From Ginsengibacter sp963792025 (GTDB lineage Bacteria > Bacteroidota > Bacteroidia > Chitinophagales > Chitinophagaceae): a DNA stretch of 64,000 nt. The translations under genes and the position numbers were made by a program. Positions 1 through 9,449 of this stretch are shown here, piece by piece. The DNA lies in assembly GCA_963792025.1 (NCBI GenBank), contig CAWBUS010000001.1:343540-407539 (forward strand). Reading direction: 5' to 3'. A model generated the notes under the pieces. It worked only from the letters and a program-made list of their open reading frames with translations. It was not told where the DNA came from and searched no databases. Every line of letters starts with the position of its first letter. Positions within the stretch are counted from its first letter, which is position 1.

Positions 1-2705
1 ATATCACCCGGCTTTAGTGCCGGAGTAAGGCCGGAATAGTCAATAGTATTTTTATCTATTTCCGCCTGGTCTTTGAAAACGCCGTCATACTCGTAGGGAA
101 GGAATGCGCCGCCGCCGCCAGAGCTGAAGGGGTGGCCGGTAGCCAATTGCCATGAGGGTGCTCCAGGTGGCTCATCCTGGTATATTATTTTGTTTTTTGC
201 ATACCCGCCATTTACGCTAATGGAAAATCTGAAATCCCTGATGCTTGCATTATAACCCACTGTGAAATCGTATCCCTTGTTCTCTGATTTACCGATGTTG
301 GTAGGGGGTAAAAGAGCAGCAATTCCCGAACTTTGAGGAGTAGAACCCAGTTTCTGCCACAAGATATGATCACGTTGGTTATAAAAATAATCAAATTCAA
401 AATTGATACTATTGTTGAGCAAGGTGCCTTCTATACCAACATCAGTATTTTTAGCTGTTTCCCAGGTGAAATTAGGATTGGGCACCACTGTCTCATATAA
501 GGTTTTATACGCAGCATTATTTACGGTATAATTGCTAAATCCGTAAGTAGATAAAAACTGGTATTCCCGCAGCACGTTATTATAATAAACCTGGTCATTT
601 CCAAGGACACCGTAAGAACCTCTTAACTTTAAGGAATTTATGAAGTGTATATTGTCTTTAAAGAACTTTTCTTCAGAAATTCGCCATCCTGCCAGGAACC
701 CAGGAAAAAATCCAAATTGATGCCCTTTAGGAAAAAGATAAGAACCATCATCGCGCCATAGGAATTCGGCGAGATATTTTTCTTTATAATTATAAGCTAC
801 CCTTCCAAAATAACTTAAACGGGCACGATTATATCCTGCTCCCCCTACTTGTTGCCCTAGCGTACCGCCGGCAAATAATTGGGAAAGTGCCGGTGAAATA
901 AAATTGGTGCGATAAGCATTGAAATCATCTTCTTTATCGGTTTCTTTTGTAACCGCTGCCATTACGGCAATAGTATGAGGGCCTATTTTACGGTCGTAAT
1001 TTATAAATGCGGAAGTAAGAATATTAAGATAATTAGCGTCACTTTCGCTCAACTGAGGGCTTGTAAAAGTTGAACGTAGGTTTTTTGTAAGAAGAGGAGT
1101 AACTCCATCAGCTTGATAAGTGCTGTGATCCCAAAAGTAAAGGTACCACGGAGTCTGCCAATCTTTCACCCGTTGAATTTCTTTATCTACAGTTGCGGTA
1201 CCAGTCAACTTCAAACCGCGAACACCTGGTATAAGAAATTCGACCTTACCATTCACCTGGTAGTAATCCCGCTTATCGTCGTCGTACCCGGTTTGGTTTG
1301 TTGCAATAACAATTGGGTTTTGCCCGTTTTCAATATCGGGTCCAGGCAGTCCATTTGGCCAAACCTCAGGGTCGGTAGGCCTTCCACGCATCAGCATTCT
1401 AAAAATTGAACCTGCGGACTGCGTGGGAAAATGTCGATATTCTTCCCGTGCCGTTAAGCCTATGCTTGTGCTGATATATTTATTAATGGTAGCATCCATG
1501 TTCACACGCATGTCATATTGCTTATAGCCGGTCGCAGAATTTTTATAATAGCCATCCTGGTTTTGATAGCCCAGGGAGGCCAGGTATCTCACATTCTCCG
1601 AGCCACCCCTTACCTGTAAAGAATGTTGCTCTTGTGGCGACCATGTTTTCAACGTTGTTTTAAACCAATCGGTATTAGGGTGTCCCCACGGGTCACTGCC
1701 ATCTTTATATTTCTGAACATCGGCAGGCTGGAAGGGTGCCCTTACAACGTTACCCCCGATGGTTGTATAGCTTCCTGTAGCGTTGAATGCTGCTTCTGCG
1801 GCAGTCCATTCAGCAGGAGGAACCCCATCAAATATCGTTGTCTCATTGTTCATTTGTATATATTGTAACGCATTGGCCATCTTAGGTATGCGTGTTGGCT
1901 GTGCCCATCCATGGTTATAATCATAAGAAAGCTGGGGCTTGCCGGATTTTCCGTGTTTGGTCGTAATTAATATAACTCCGTTTGCAGCTCTTGAACCATA
2001 AATGGCTGCTGAAGCGTCTTTTAAAACGGACATCGTCTCTATATCTGCCGGATTCAAACGCTCCAGGCCGCCCGCAACATCTGGTACTCCATCAACTACA
2101 ATAAGTGCTGATGTATTACCGAATGTATTGGTACCACGAATGCGGATATTCGACCCGTCATAACCAGGTTCTCCGGAAGATTGAACGGCGCTTATACCGG
2201 GCAAGCGTCCTACAAGTGAATTCGATAAATTAACTGTTGGTGTTTTTTCAAGTTCACTACCCTTTATCTGCGACACAGCACCGGTAACAGTTACCTTCTT
2301 TTGTGTGCCATAACCTACAACCACCACTTCATTAAGCTGGCTCGCTACAGCCTTTAAATTAATAGAAAAGTTTGTTTGATCACCTGTTACAACATCCTGG
2401 GGCTGGTAGCCGACAGAGGATATTTGAAGAACCGACTTCTGACTAGGAACATCTATTGAAAAAGCTCCATCCACATTTGTGGTTACACCACCTTTAGAAC
2501 CTTTCACAGTTACAGTCGCATCGGCGATAGGACTGCCTTTCTCGTCCTTTACCATGCCAGTTACATGGATTTTATTCTGAGCCTTTGCTCCAAAACTGAT
2601 AAGAACTATTAGATTGATAAAAACAAATTTTTTGAAAAAATCCCAAAAGTGTTTTTCCATGGGACTTATGCTATCGGGGCGATAGGCATTGATCAGTTTT
2701 CTCAT
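1..2705 (-). CDS. SusC/RagA-family TonB-linked outer membrane receptor (3' end outside window)
   Basis: About 900 residues are readable in one intact frame; the C-terminus lies beyond base 1. The N-terminus has a signal peptide ending FGAKAQ (about residue 43), then a carboxypeptidase-regulatory-like beta-sandwich (about 46-115), the family hallmark VVVVGYGTQKK near 127-137, a plug domain with VDGV and LKDASAAIYGSRAANGVI, and a long Tyr/Asn-rich beta-barrel. Family role: TonB-dependent import of glycans or peptides across the outer membrane, normally with a SusD lipoprotein encoded downstream (here outside the window). A second Met at 2660 (MEKHFW) would give a more usual signal peptide and may be the true start. 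The substrate cannot be inferred. Confidence 0.93.
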   Translation of the reverse strand, partial: MRKLINAYRPDSISPMEKHFWDFFKKFVFINLIVLISFGAKAQNKIHVTGMVKDEKGSPIADATVTVKGSKGGVTTNVDGAFSIDVPSQKSVLQISSVGYQPQDVVTGDQTNFSINLKAVASQLNEVVVVGYGTQKKVTVTGAVSQIKGSELEKTPTVNLSNSLVGRLPGISAVQSSGEPGYDGSNIRIRGTNTFGNTSALIVVDGVPDVAGGLERLNPADIETMSVLKDASAAIYGSRAANGVILITTKHGKSGKPQLSYDYNHGWAQPTRIPKMANALQYIQMNNETTIFDGVPPAEWTAAEAAFNATGSYTTIGGNVVRAPFQPADVQKYKDGSDPWGHPNTDWFKTTLKTWSPQEQHSLQVRGGSENVRYLASLGYQNQDGYYKNSATGYKQYDMRVNMDATINKYISTSIGLTAREEYRHFPTQSAGSIFRMLMRGRPTDPEVWPNGLPGPDIENGQNPIVIATNQTGYDDDKRDYYQVNGKVEFLIPGVRGLKLTGTATVDKEIQRVKDWQTPWYLYFWDHSTYQADGVTPLLTKNLRSTFTSPQLSESDANYLNILTSAFINYDRKIGPHTIAVMAAVTKETDKEDDFNAYRTNFISPALSQLFAGGTLGQQVGGAGYNRARLSYFGRVAYNYKEKYLAEFLWRDDGSYLFPKGHQFGFFPGFLAGWRISEEKFFKDNIHFINSLKLRGSYGVLGNDQVYYNNVLREYQFLSTYGFSNYTVNNAAYKTLYETVVPNPNFTWETAKNTDVGIEGTLLNNSINFEFDYFYNQRDHILWQKLGSTPQSSGIAALLPPTNIGKSENKGYDFTVGYNASIRDFRFSISVNGGYAKNKIIYQDEPPGAPSWQLATGHPFSSGGGGAFLPYEYDGVFKDQAEIDKNTIDYSGLTPALKPGD

Positions 2706-3101
2706 AATGTAATTTTTTTTGATTAGGAATTCATTGGTTGATTGAGTAATTAATTGTCGTTCCGGCAATTAATTTTAATGGATAATTTTTTAAATTTTTA
2801 TAGGTGATTATAAAACGGGATTCTATTTTACTTAGGGTCACCTTGTCATTTAAATTATTTGTGAAAATGGTGAATGGTTTAAACTCAGATCTTCTTTATT
2901 ACTTGCTTTTGATTTTGCACCGGCGATCAAATAAATCAAAAATCGCAATGGCTCAATTGTTATATACTTCCCTTTAGTTCATAATACAATCGTTCAAATC
3001 AAAAATTTCAAACTAATCCTGGTAGTAAGTTTTTTGCTAATTTTTATTTTAGCCAATGGTCTTTATTTTAGAGATCATACAGCGTGCAATCGTTTGCATA
3101 A

Positions 3102-3133
3102 CAAACTTAAATAAATTTTGTTAAATCACAAAA
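3102..3133 (-). promoter_or_regulatory. Candidate Bacteroidota-type promoter for the SusC gene
   Basis: On the minus strand TAAGTTTG (3109-3102) matches the Bacteroidota -7 consensus TAnnTTTG, and TTTTG (3133-3129) lies 19 bases upstream, the usual place of the -33 TTG. It would leave a leader of roughly 390 bases before the SusC start. The rest of the gene-free stretch 2706-3265 is AT-rich, and I see no other feature in it. Confidence 0.35.
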
Positions 3134-3265
3134 CCTTAACGAAATATTTGTTATTCACATTTTTTCTTCCTGTTCTTTAGAAGAATTGCAGGATTTCCAT
3201 AAAAAATGAACGGGATTTTTATAAACATCAAAAAGAAAAAAGAAAAATTGGGTCTTAGAAAGAAG

Positions 3266-4201
3266 CTAATTATCCGAAGCATCAAATTCAAAAAGATTGC
3301 CCGGCTCTCCTTTTTTACCCTCAGAACTTATATACAGTTTTCCTTCTGGTGAGAAACAAATCCCTTCAGGTTGTGGCATCAAATCTTTATCAATAAACTG
3401 AAGTGATATGAGAACGCCATCGTGCGAAAAAACAGCCATACATTTATTATCTCTTGTTGATAGTAAATACAAATCGTGAGTAACGGGATGCACTGCTATT
3501 GCAGAAGGAAAGAAATCCAATTTCTCATCAGTTACTTTTTCAAAATCTTTTTTACGAATGACCAGGAATGGATTTTTGATTAATTTTTCCTGCGTCATAT
3601 CAAATTCATAGACTGCTTTTGTTGATTTTTTTGCATCAGGAATTCCAGGTTCGTCTTTGCAGGCAATCAGCAGTTTTTGCGTTACGGGATCATAGCACAA
3701 GCCTTCGGTATTATTTTCTTTCTTTAAACCGGTCTTAATTTTTTCAACTACAGGTTTGGTCTGCCAGTCGGTTATTTTAAAAAGATCGCCATGGCTCCAC
3801 AAAGCATACACGGTGTTATCAATATAGGTTACATCTTCAATGTCAAATTTTTCCTTATCATTATCAGCGAATGGAATTGTCTTTTCAAGCGTTGCCGTTT
3901 TGTCGTCAATCTTTACATAATATAAATTAGCGTGAAGATCTTCAATAAGAATTAAGTGGTTTTCATCGATCCATGTATTGCCTGAAACTTCAACCAACTG
4001 CGCCGGCAATTTCCACGTATGGTTTGGGGTTTTGAGATCATATTTAAATTCAGTTGCATCATTTTTAAGATTAGAGTCGGGTGCACTTTTCTGGGGCAGA
4101 TATACAATAACTGGAGTTTTACTTTTGATGTCTTTGCCATTTTTGCAACTAAAAAAAAGCGGGAAAAGAATAAGAAGCAGATTCAAAAATGTTTTTATCA
4201 T
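3266..4201 (-). CDS. SdiA-regulated-domain-like lipoprotein (beta-propeller)
   Basis: The chosen start is the ATG at 4201 because it places a lipobox directly (MIKTFLNLLLILFPLFFSC, Cys about residue 19); the longer reading from 4288 adds a tail with no signal. The mature part has propeller-like repeats (VSGNTWIDENHLILIED, DIEDVTYIDNTVYALWS, NTEGLCYDPVTQKLLIAC, PEGICFSPEGKLYISSEG) typical of the SdiA-regulated / phytase-like esterase families. Likely anchored in the outer membrane facing the periplasm. Substrate unknown. The gene stands alone, separated by about 400 bases from the SusC leader. Confidence 0.7.
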   Translation of the reverse strand: MIKTFLNLLLILFPLFFSCKNGKDIKSKTPVIVYLPQKSAPDSNLKNDATEFKYDLKTPNHTWKLPAQLVEVSGNTWIDENHLILIEDLHANLYYVKIDDKTATLEKTIPFADNDKEKFDIEDVTYIDNTVYALWSHGDLFKITDWQTKPVVEKIKTGLKKENNTEGLCYDPVTQKLLIACKDEPGIPDAKKSTKAVYEFDMTQEKLIKNPFLVIRKKDFEKVTDEKLDFFPSAIAVHPVTHDLYLLSTRDNKCMAVFSHDGVLISLQFIDKDLMPQPEGICFSPEGKLYISSEGKKGEPGNLFEFDASDN

Positions 4202-4364
4202 ATAAAGTTGTTTCAAAGGTGTAATATATATCAAATACCGGGCAGCTTTATCTTTAGGAAGTAATTTTACAAAGCTTTGTAAAAACAAAAGAAGCTACAA
4301 ATTGGGATTAGGCGTGAGAATTGCAGTGAATGTTTTTTGAAACAGAAATTAAACCAGTGTTATT

Positions 4365-4832
4365 ATGAAAAGTACTTCAAACGATTCAACAGTATTAGGA
4401 GAACTGGGTTCCGCAATTGGTAAAGGGCTTATAGCAGGACTCGCAGGAACCATTGCCATCACGGTCTCTCAACTGATTGAAATGCGGATAACAAAAAGAA
4501 GATCAAGCAATGCACCCGCAAAGGCTGTAAAGAAAACATTGCATATTGAGGCGTCTCCGGGAAATAAAGAAGATTTTTCTAATGAAGTACATTGGGTATA
4601 TGGTACCTCGTGGGGAGTAATGCGTGGATTATTATCCATGGCAGGTATTACCGGGTTTGCTGCAACTACGCTGCACATGGCTTCAGTTTGGGGAACCGCA
4701 GTAACCATTCAACCCAAACTTGATATTGCGCCACCTCTTAGTGAATGGGAACCAAAAGATATTGCTATAGATCTTTTACACCATGCTGTTTATGCAATAG
4801 TTGCAGGATTGGTCTACGATGCAATTGATTAA
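4365..4832 (+). CDS. Conserved small membrane protein, function unknown
   Basis: A 155-residue protein with a Gly/Ala-rich membrane segment near residues 18-38 (GKGLIAGLAGTIAITVSQLI), a charged central part, a second hydrophobic segment around 85-105 (GVMRGLLSMAGITGFAATTL) and a third near the C-terminus (HHAVYAIVAGLVYDAI). The pattern resembles YagU/DUF1440-type inner-membrane proteins, but I cannot assign a family with confidence. It is divergent from the lipoprotein at 3266-4201 and is followed by an AT-rich gap before rpiB. Confidence 0.6.
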   Translation: MKSTSNDSTVLGELGSAIGKGLIAGLAGTIAITVSQLIEMRITKRRSSNAPAKAVKKTLHIEASPGNKEDFSNEVHWVYGTSWGVMRGLLSMAGITGFAATTLHMASVWGTAVTIQPKLDIAPPLSEWEPKDIAIDLLHHAVYAIVAGLVYDAID

Positions 4833-4979
4833 TTTTTTTAAATAATATTAAAAAAATTTTCTTTCATTCACGCTCAAAAAATATTGTATTAGTTATTATC
4901 ATTATTAGTTAAATAATGAAATTTTAAATAGTGCCTGAGCAGTATTTTATTTACCTTTAAGCTAATAAAAACCTCTGCG

Positions 4980-5456
4980 ATGTCATGTACTTTCAATTTA
5001 GCATTGCCCGTTGCCATAGGCAGCGATCATGCGGGTTTCGAATATAAAGAAGATATCATTTCTTTCCTCGATGGTAAAAGTGTAACGTGGAAAGATTTCG
5101 GAACGTATTCTACGGATTCAGTCGATTATCCCGACTTTGCTCATCCTGTTTCCAATGCGGTTGAAAGTGGCGAAGCAAGTTTTGGAATATTAATCTGCGG
5201 CAGCGCTAACGGTGTAGCCATAACCGCAAATAAACATCAACAGATACGGGCTGCAGTTTGCTGGGAGCAGGAACTGGCAGAGCTTGCCCGCAAACACAAC
5301 AATGCAAATGTTATTTGCATTCCCGCAAGGTTTGTTAGAGAAGGTGTGGTTGAAAGAATGATTGAAGTTTTTATGCATACTGATTTTGAAGGTGGAAGGC
5401 ACAAGACCCGTGTAAATAAAATTGCTTGTGGTATAACTATTCCCGCCCAGGTATAA
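4980..5456 (+). CDS. rpiB: Ribose-5-phosphate isomerase B
   Basis: 158 residues of the RpiB/LacAB family. The N-terminus has the phosphate-binding motif AIGSDHAGFEYKE, followed by VDYPDFAHPV, the catalytic-Cys region GILICGSANGVAITANK, and NANVICIPARF near the C-terminus. The enzyme interconverts ribose 5-phosphate and ribulose 5-phosphate in the non-oxidative pentose phosphate pathway and is cytosolic. Length is normal for the family (about 145-160). The ATG at 4980 gives a short N-terminal extension (MSCTFNLALP) before the first beta strand. Confidence 0.95.
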   Translation: MSCTFNLALPVAIGSDHAGFEYKEDIISFLDGKSVTWKDFGTYSTDSVDYPDFAHPVSNAVESGEASFGILICGSANGVAITANKHQQIRAAVCWEQELAELARKHNNANVICIPARFVREGVVERMIEVFMHTDFEGGRHKTRVNKIACGITIPAQV

Positions 5457-5603
5457 ATTTTTTCTTTAGTGAATAAAGAGAATCGATAATACAATTACTT
5501 TTTTCCAGGTATTAAGTTTCCTTCTCGTATTTGTAGGGGTGAAAAAAAATTTGCCGATAACAAAAAGATAACTGGACAGAGTTTTTTGCTATCTTAAAGT
5601 TTA

Positions 5604-7011
5604 GTGGAAAAAAATATTGAGATTATTGACAAAACTGCAATTCCTCTTCTCAGGGTAATTGGTCCCATTCCTGCTATCTTAATAGTCGCGGGTAATATGA
5701 TTGGTACCGGTGTTTTTAAAAAGATCGTGCCGATGGCCGCAACTGGTCTCAATGAAAAATATATTTTGTTGGCCTGGGTCGCCGCCGGTTGTATCTCCTT
5801 ATTAGGTGCTTTTTGCTTTTGCCGGCCTCGCCAAACTCACAACTGTATCCGGTGGGCTTTATGAATACCTGCGCATTTGTTTCGGAAATTTTGTAGCGTA
5901 CCTGCTGGGCTGGACCATCTTTGCAATTGTTGGAAGCGGATCCATTGCAGCAGTGGGTTTCATCTTTTCGCAATCTGTAAATAGCCTTGTTACTATCCCT
6001 GACCCTTTGCACAAGCTGAGTAATATTTCTATCGCTCATTCTCTTTACCCATTCGCTTTTTCAGGAATAAAAATATTTGCTATTATAACTATTGTGTTAT
6101 TGACATGGCTAAACTATCGGGGTGTAAGAAAAGTATCTTTAGTAAACAACATAATTACTTCGGCAAAAATATTGGGGATATTATTTTTAATTCTCGGGGG
6201 GTTTGTTCTTATCAGCCCTTCTATTTCCAGCCCTGAAGCGATTGCCCATGTACAGAATTTTTCAGGTGTTTCTTTTATCAGTATATTTTTTGGGGCGATG
6301 CTTGGCGCTTTCTGGGCGTATGATGGATTTGTAAATGTTGCCGCAGTTACGGGAGAAATAAAAAACCCAAAAAGAAATGTACCCATAGCAATCGTAATGG
6401 GAGTATGCATTGTAATGGTTTTGTATGTGCTGGTAAACGCAGCATACATGCGAACATTGTCACTAACCCAACTGGCAAGCCTGTCCGAAAATAAAATTGC
6501 GGCGTCAGAAATGTTAGGTCTTATAATGGGAAATAAAGGAAGGATTTTAATTTCCCTGCTCATTATGATCAGTTCTTTTGGCACACTCAACATACTCATT
6601 CTTGTATATTCAAGACTGTATTACCGGATGGCGCAGGAAAATGTATTTTTTAAAAGTGCTGCAAAGGTTCATGCAATTTACCGCACGCCTTACAATGCGT
6701 TATTATATTCTATGATATGGAGTTGTGTTCTTGTTATATCCGGCACTTTTGATGTGCTTACGAATATGATTGTTTTTGGCAGTTTTACATTTTACGCATT
6801 GGGCGCAGTTGGCCTTATTAAAATGAAAATGAAAAAGGTGATTACTGAAAAGATCCCCGCCTACCGCGTGGCGCCAGCACTATTTATTATACTAACATTG
6901 GTATTTTTAATAAGCACACTTATAAGCAACCCAAAACAAAGTATTACCGGTATCGCGTTAACGTTAGTTGGAATACCGTTTTATTATTTATTTAAAAAGA
7001 GGAACTCATAA
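5604..7011 (+). pseudogene. APC-family amino-acid permease, split by one extra T
   Basis: Two overlapping frames make one permease of about 469 residues, the normal APC length. The first frame starts at GTG 5604 and carries TM1 (PAILIVAGNMIGTGVFKKI); the second, readable from 5806 to 7011, carries the rest (GGLYEYLRICFGNFVAYLLGW, GAFWAYDGFVNVAAVTGEI and further helices). Removing one T from the T5 run at 5811-5815 joins them in frame within the conserved SLLGA...AFAGLAKL region. Role in the family: proton- or solute-coupled amino-acid transport. Either an assembly indel or a recent inactivation; no sign of decay elsewhere in the gene. Confidence 0.85.
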
Positions 7012-7120
7012 GTACCTCACCTCAATTCTATAGAAACTAAACATGAAGATTGAATGTGCAGCATCAATAGTTGAATAAATTCCACACACTATTTATTGAG
7101 CATTCCGGACAATTCATTTA

Positions 7121-8470
7121 TCATCGGTCAACGCCAGGCACCACCGGCAAACTTTCGTTTCCATCCTCATTAACTGATTGCACAGCGAAGAAATAGTTGT
7201 CTTTCGAATAAGGGAGCGTTACTTGTGTACTGGTGGTAAATATCTTCTTTTGCCAAACAGGGCTTGCAGTTTCTCTTATTAAAATATAATGGCCCTTAAC
7301 CTTTCCTGTTTTTGGTGGCAGCCACGAGAGTGTAGTTGTGTTTGTTAATTTTTTTATTTCAATTTTGACATCCTCCGGAATCGAAGGCGCCTTTGCAAGG
7401 TTAGCTAGATTCGATAGATTCATGGCTGTATTTTTCCGCAGGTACTCATAGTCGATATGTATTGGAAGATCGCCATATTCCATTCCATTTTCCATACGAA
7501 CATCCTGGTGTTGCCGGGTGTAGTTTTCATTCATCTCGGTAATTCTTACAGCAGGGAACCCATTTTCCAAATAAGGTAAGTGATCGCCACCTCTTAAAAA
7601 CCGGTCGGTTCTGTATATTAAGACTACATCGAGATGATCCACATAACGTTCGCCAATTTCTTTTACATAACGGGCAAGCTCACGCGATTTACTGTCGTTT
7701 TCCAAACCCAGCGCTATTATACGTTTTAGCTGCTCGTCGGTTTCGTAATGAGGAATGCCTTCACTAAAAACGCGAACCTTTGTATTGTCGATAATATCGG
7801 TTTCATTACTGTTATTGCTCCCCATAATATCATTGTTCAAAACCGCTTCTATATTCCAGTTTTCCTTCTTTGCTTTCTCAGCCATGTAAGTTGAGCCGAA
7901 CAAGCCCTGTTCTTCCCCGCTCACAGCCACAAAAATTATAGTTGCAGGAAACGAATGCTTACTCATAATTCTTGCACATTCCAATACGGCGGAAGTTCCG
8001 CTTCCGTCATCATCCGCACCTGGTGCATCACCGGTACTATCCATTACGTTAGTACGCATATTATCCAAATGTCCGCTGATGATAAAAATGCGGTTGTCAT
8101 TTGGATCTGTTCCTTTTAAAGTTGCCATTACATTTCCCAGGAGGATGGGCCTGTTTATGCGTTTGCCGTTTGGCTGGATAGTAACGGTATCTATAAACGC
8201 AGTTAATCTTCCGCCTGCATTTTTTGCAAACTCATTAAATTTTTGTAGCACCCAGCTTCTTGCTGCTCCAATACCCCTTTTAGCATTTGTTTGTATGCTT
8301 AAAGTACTGCGGGTTCCAAAAGCAACCAATGTATTGATGTAGGATTGAAGAGAATCCTTAGAAATTTCATTAACCATTTGCGAAATTTCGGGATCACGAT
8401 CGATAATTGTTTGGGCAAAGAGTTTATTCGTAAAAAGCAGTATAGAAATCAGGTATATGGTTTTCATCAA
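7121..8470 (-). CDS. Secreted M28-family metallopeptidase with C-terminal fibronectin-III-like domain
   Basis: 449 residues with an N-terminal signal (MMKTIYLISILLFTNKLFAQ). The zinc-ligand pattern of M28 aminopeptidases is visible: SGHLDN (His/Asp), GADDDGSGT (bridging Asp), SGEEQGLFGS (Glu-Glu), NNDIMGS (Asp) and GGDHLPYLENG (His). After about residue 360 there is a fibronectin-III-like segment (TTTLSWLPPKTGKVKGHYILIRE). Predicted periplasmic or secreted aminopeptidase. Transcribed alone on the minus strand; the preceding plus-strand permease converges on it. Confidence 0.9.
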   Translation of the reverse strand: MMKTIYLISILLFTNKLFAQTIIDRDPEISQMVNEISKDSLQSYINTLVAFGTRSTLSIQTNAKRGIGAARSWVLQKFNEFAKNAGGRLTAFIDTVTIQPNGKRINRPILLGNVMATLKGTDPNDNRIFIISGHLDNMRTNVMDSTGDAPGADDDGSGTSAVLECARIMSKHSFPATIIFVAVSGEEQGLFGSTYMAEKAKKENWNIEAVLNNDIMGSNNSNETDIIDNTKVRVFSEGIPHYETDEQLKRIIALGLENDSKSRELARYVKEIGERYVDHLDVVLIYRTDRFLRGGDHLPYLENGFPAVRITEMNENYTRQHQDVRMENGMEYGDLPIHIDYEYLRKNTAMNLSNLANLAKAPSIPEDVKIEIKKLTNTTTLSWLPPKTGKVKGHYILIRETASPVWQKKIFTTSTQVTLPYSKDNYFFAVQSVNEDGNESLPVVPGVDR

Positions 8471-8515
8471 ATAAATTTACTTAAAAAAAATTCCACTATT
8501 CTTCTGTAACTGCAT

Positions 8516-9133
8516 TTAATAAAAAAGCCGTTCCGGATCAGGGAACGGCTTTGAAAAGAATTTAATATTTAATCCCTGTCGTTGGTGGCCATGATTTCCC
8601 TTTCCATGATCACCACCATTCCCGCGGCCATTATTTCTACCCCCGTTGCCGCGACCATTGTCTCTTCCATAATCTCCACGACCATCGCGCCTGTCATCAT
8701 CTCTCCTGCCGTCATACCTGTTATGTTCGTAACGTTCCCGTTCGGCAAAATACCTGTTATCACGACTATCTCTTATTAGAGGTTGGTAATGTCCTCGGTA
8801 AGAGCGATAATGTGAGCGATAATACGAATTTCGTAACCATGGATCGCGGTCGTTAATTACAACTTTATAAGAATGATACAAATCATATCGGCCATATCTT
8901 GCAGGTAATGATGCCGCAAAATTCCAACGTCCATAATCGTAATAAACGAATAGGCCGCGAGGTACATCATAATATACATCCAAATCTGGTAAATAATAGT
9001 AGTCAACGTAGTCGTAGCCAACCGGCCCCCACACGGGCTGACGGCCTATATTAACGTGAACGCTAACCTGGGATTTTGCCTGGTAACTAAATGCGCTCAA
9101 GGCAATTGCTGATATAAGAATAATTTTTTTCAT
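8516..9133 (-). CDS. Secreted Tyr-rich protein with Arg/Asp/Gly-rich tail, function unknown
   Basis: 205 residues: signal peptide (MKKIILISAIALSAFSYQAKSQ), a Tyr/Val-rich globular part (WGPVGYDYVDYYYLPDLDVY, NFAASLPARYGRYDLY) and a low-complexity tail of Arg, Asp, Gly and Asn. Similar secreted proteins are common in Chitinophagaceae, but no function is known to me. Oddity: the last codons read straight through a strong intrinsic terminator (8521-8552), while another frame has a stop just before the hairpin at 8569. The natural C-terminus may therefore be upstream, with a one-base indel in the repetitive tail. Confidence 0.65.
   Translation of the reverse strand: MKKIILISAIALSAFSYQAKSQVSVHVNIGRQPVWGPVGYDYVDYYYLPDLDVYYDVPRGLFVYYDYGRWNFAASLPARYGRYDLYHSYKVVINDRDPWLRNSYYRSHYRSYRGHYQPLIRDSRDNRYFAERERYEHNRYDGRRDDDRRDGRGDYGRDNGRGNGGRNNGRGNGGDHGKGNHGHQRQGLNIKFFSKPFPDPERLFY
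8521..8552 (-). terminator. Intrinsic terminator overlapping the end of the Tyr-rich protein gene
   Basis: Perfect inverted repeat AAAGCCGTTCC / GGAACGGCTTT (8524-8534 and 8542-8552) with a 7-base loop, followed on the minus strand by a U run (A run 8521-8526 on plus). Confidence 0.8.
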
Positions 9134-9449
9134 GGTAGATAATTTACTTGGTTAATACTAATAAGATGCCACATTTAAAAGAATCTGTTAACGGGCATTT
9201 ATATTTTGATATAGTTATTATTCCTTAGTTTAATAATGCCTCTTGTTCTAACGCTATCTTAACAGTTTAAACTTATCGCTAAAGAAAATGCTAAGAAGAT
9301 GTGAAAATATTTATATACACGCTCTATAAGAAAAACCTGAAAATCAGAATTATTAACGGGATGTGCAAGGCTCCGAACATTATTAATTCGATAAAAATGA
9401 AACGAATACTTTTGTTTAGTATTTTATTTTTAAACATCTATTTTCAGTG

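Noticed and set aside
1113..1868. Plus-strand open frames inside the SusC gene
   Set aside because: Antisense shadows; the minus frame is continuous and matches a known family throughout.
3952..4264. Open frames opposite or out of frame with the SdiA-regulated-like lipoprotein
   Set aside because: Shadows of the 3266-4201 gene with no domain or signal support.
8569..8779. Open frames in other frames of the Tyr-rich protein gene
   Set aside because: They arise from the Arg/Gly-rich repeat codons; low-complexity Met/Ile/Thr composition.
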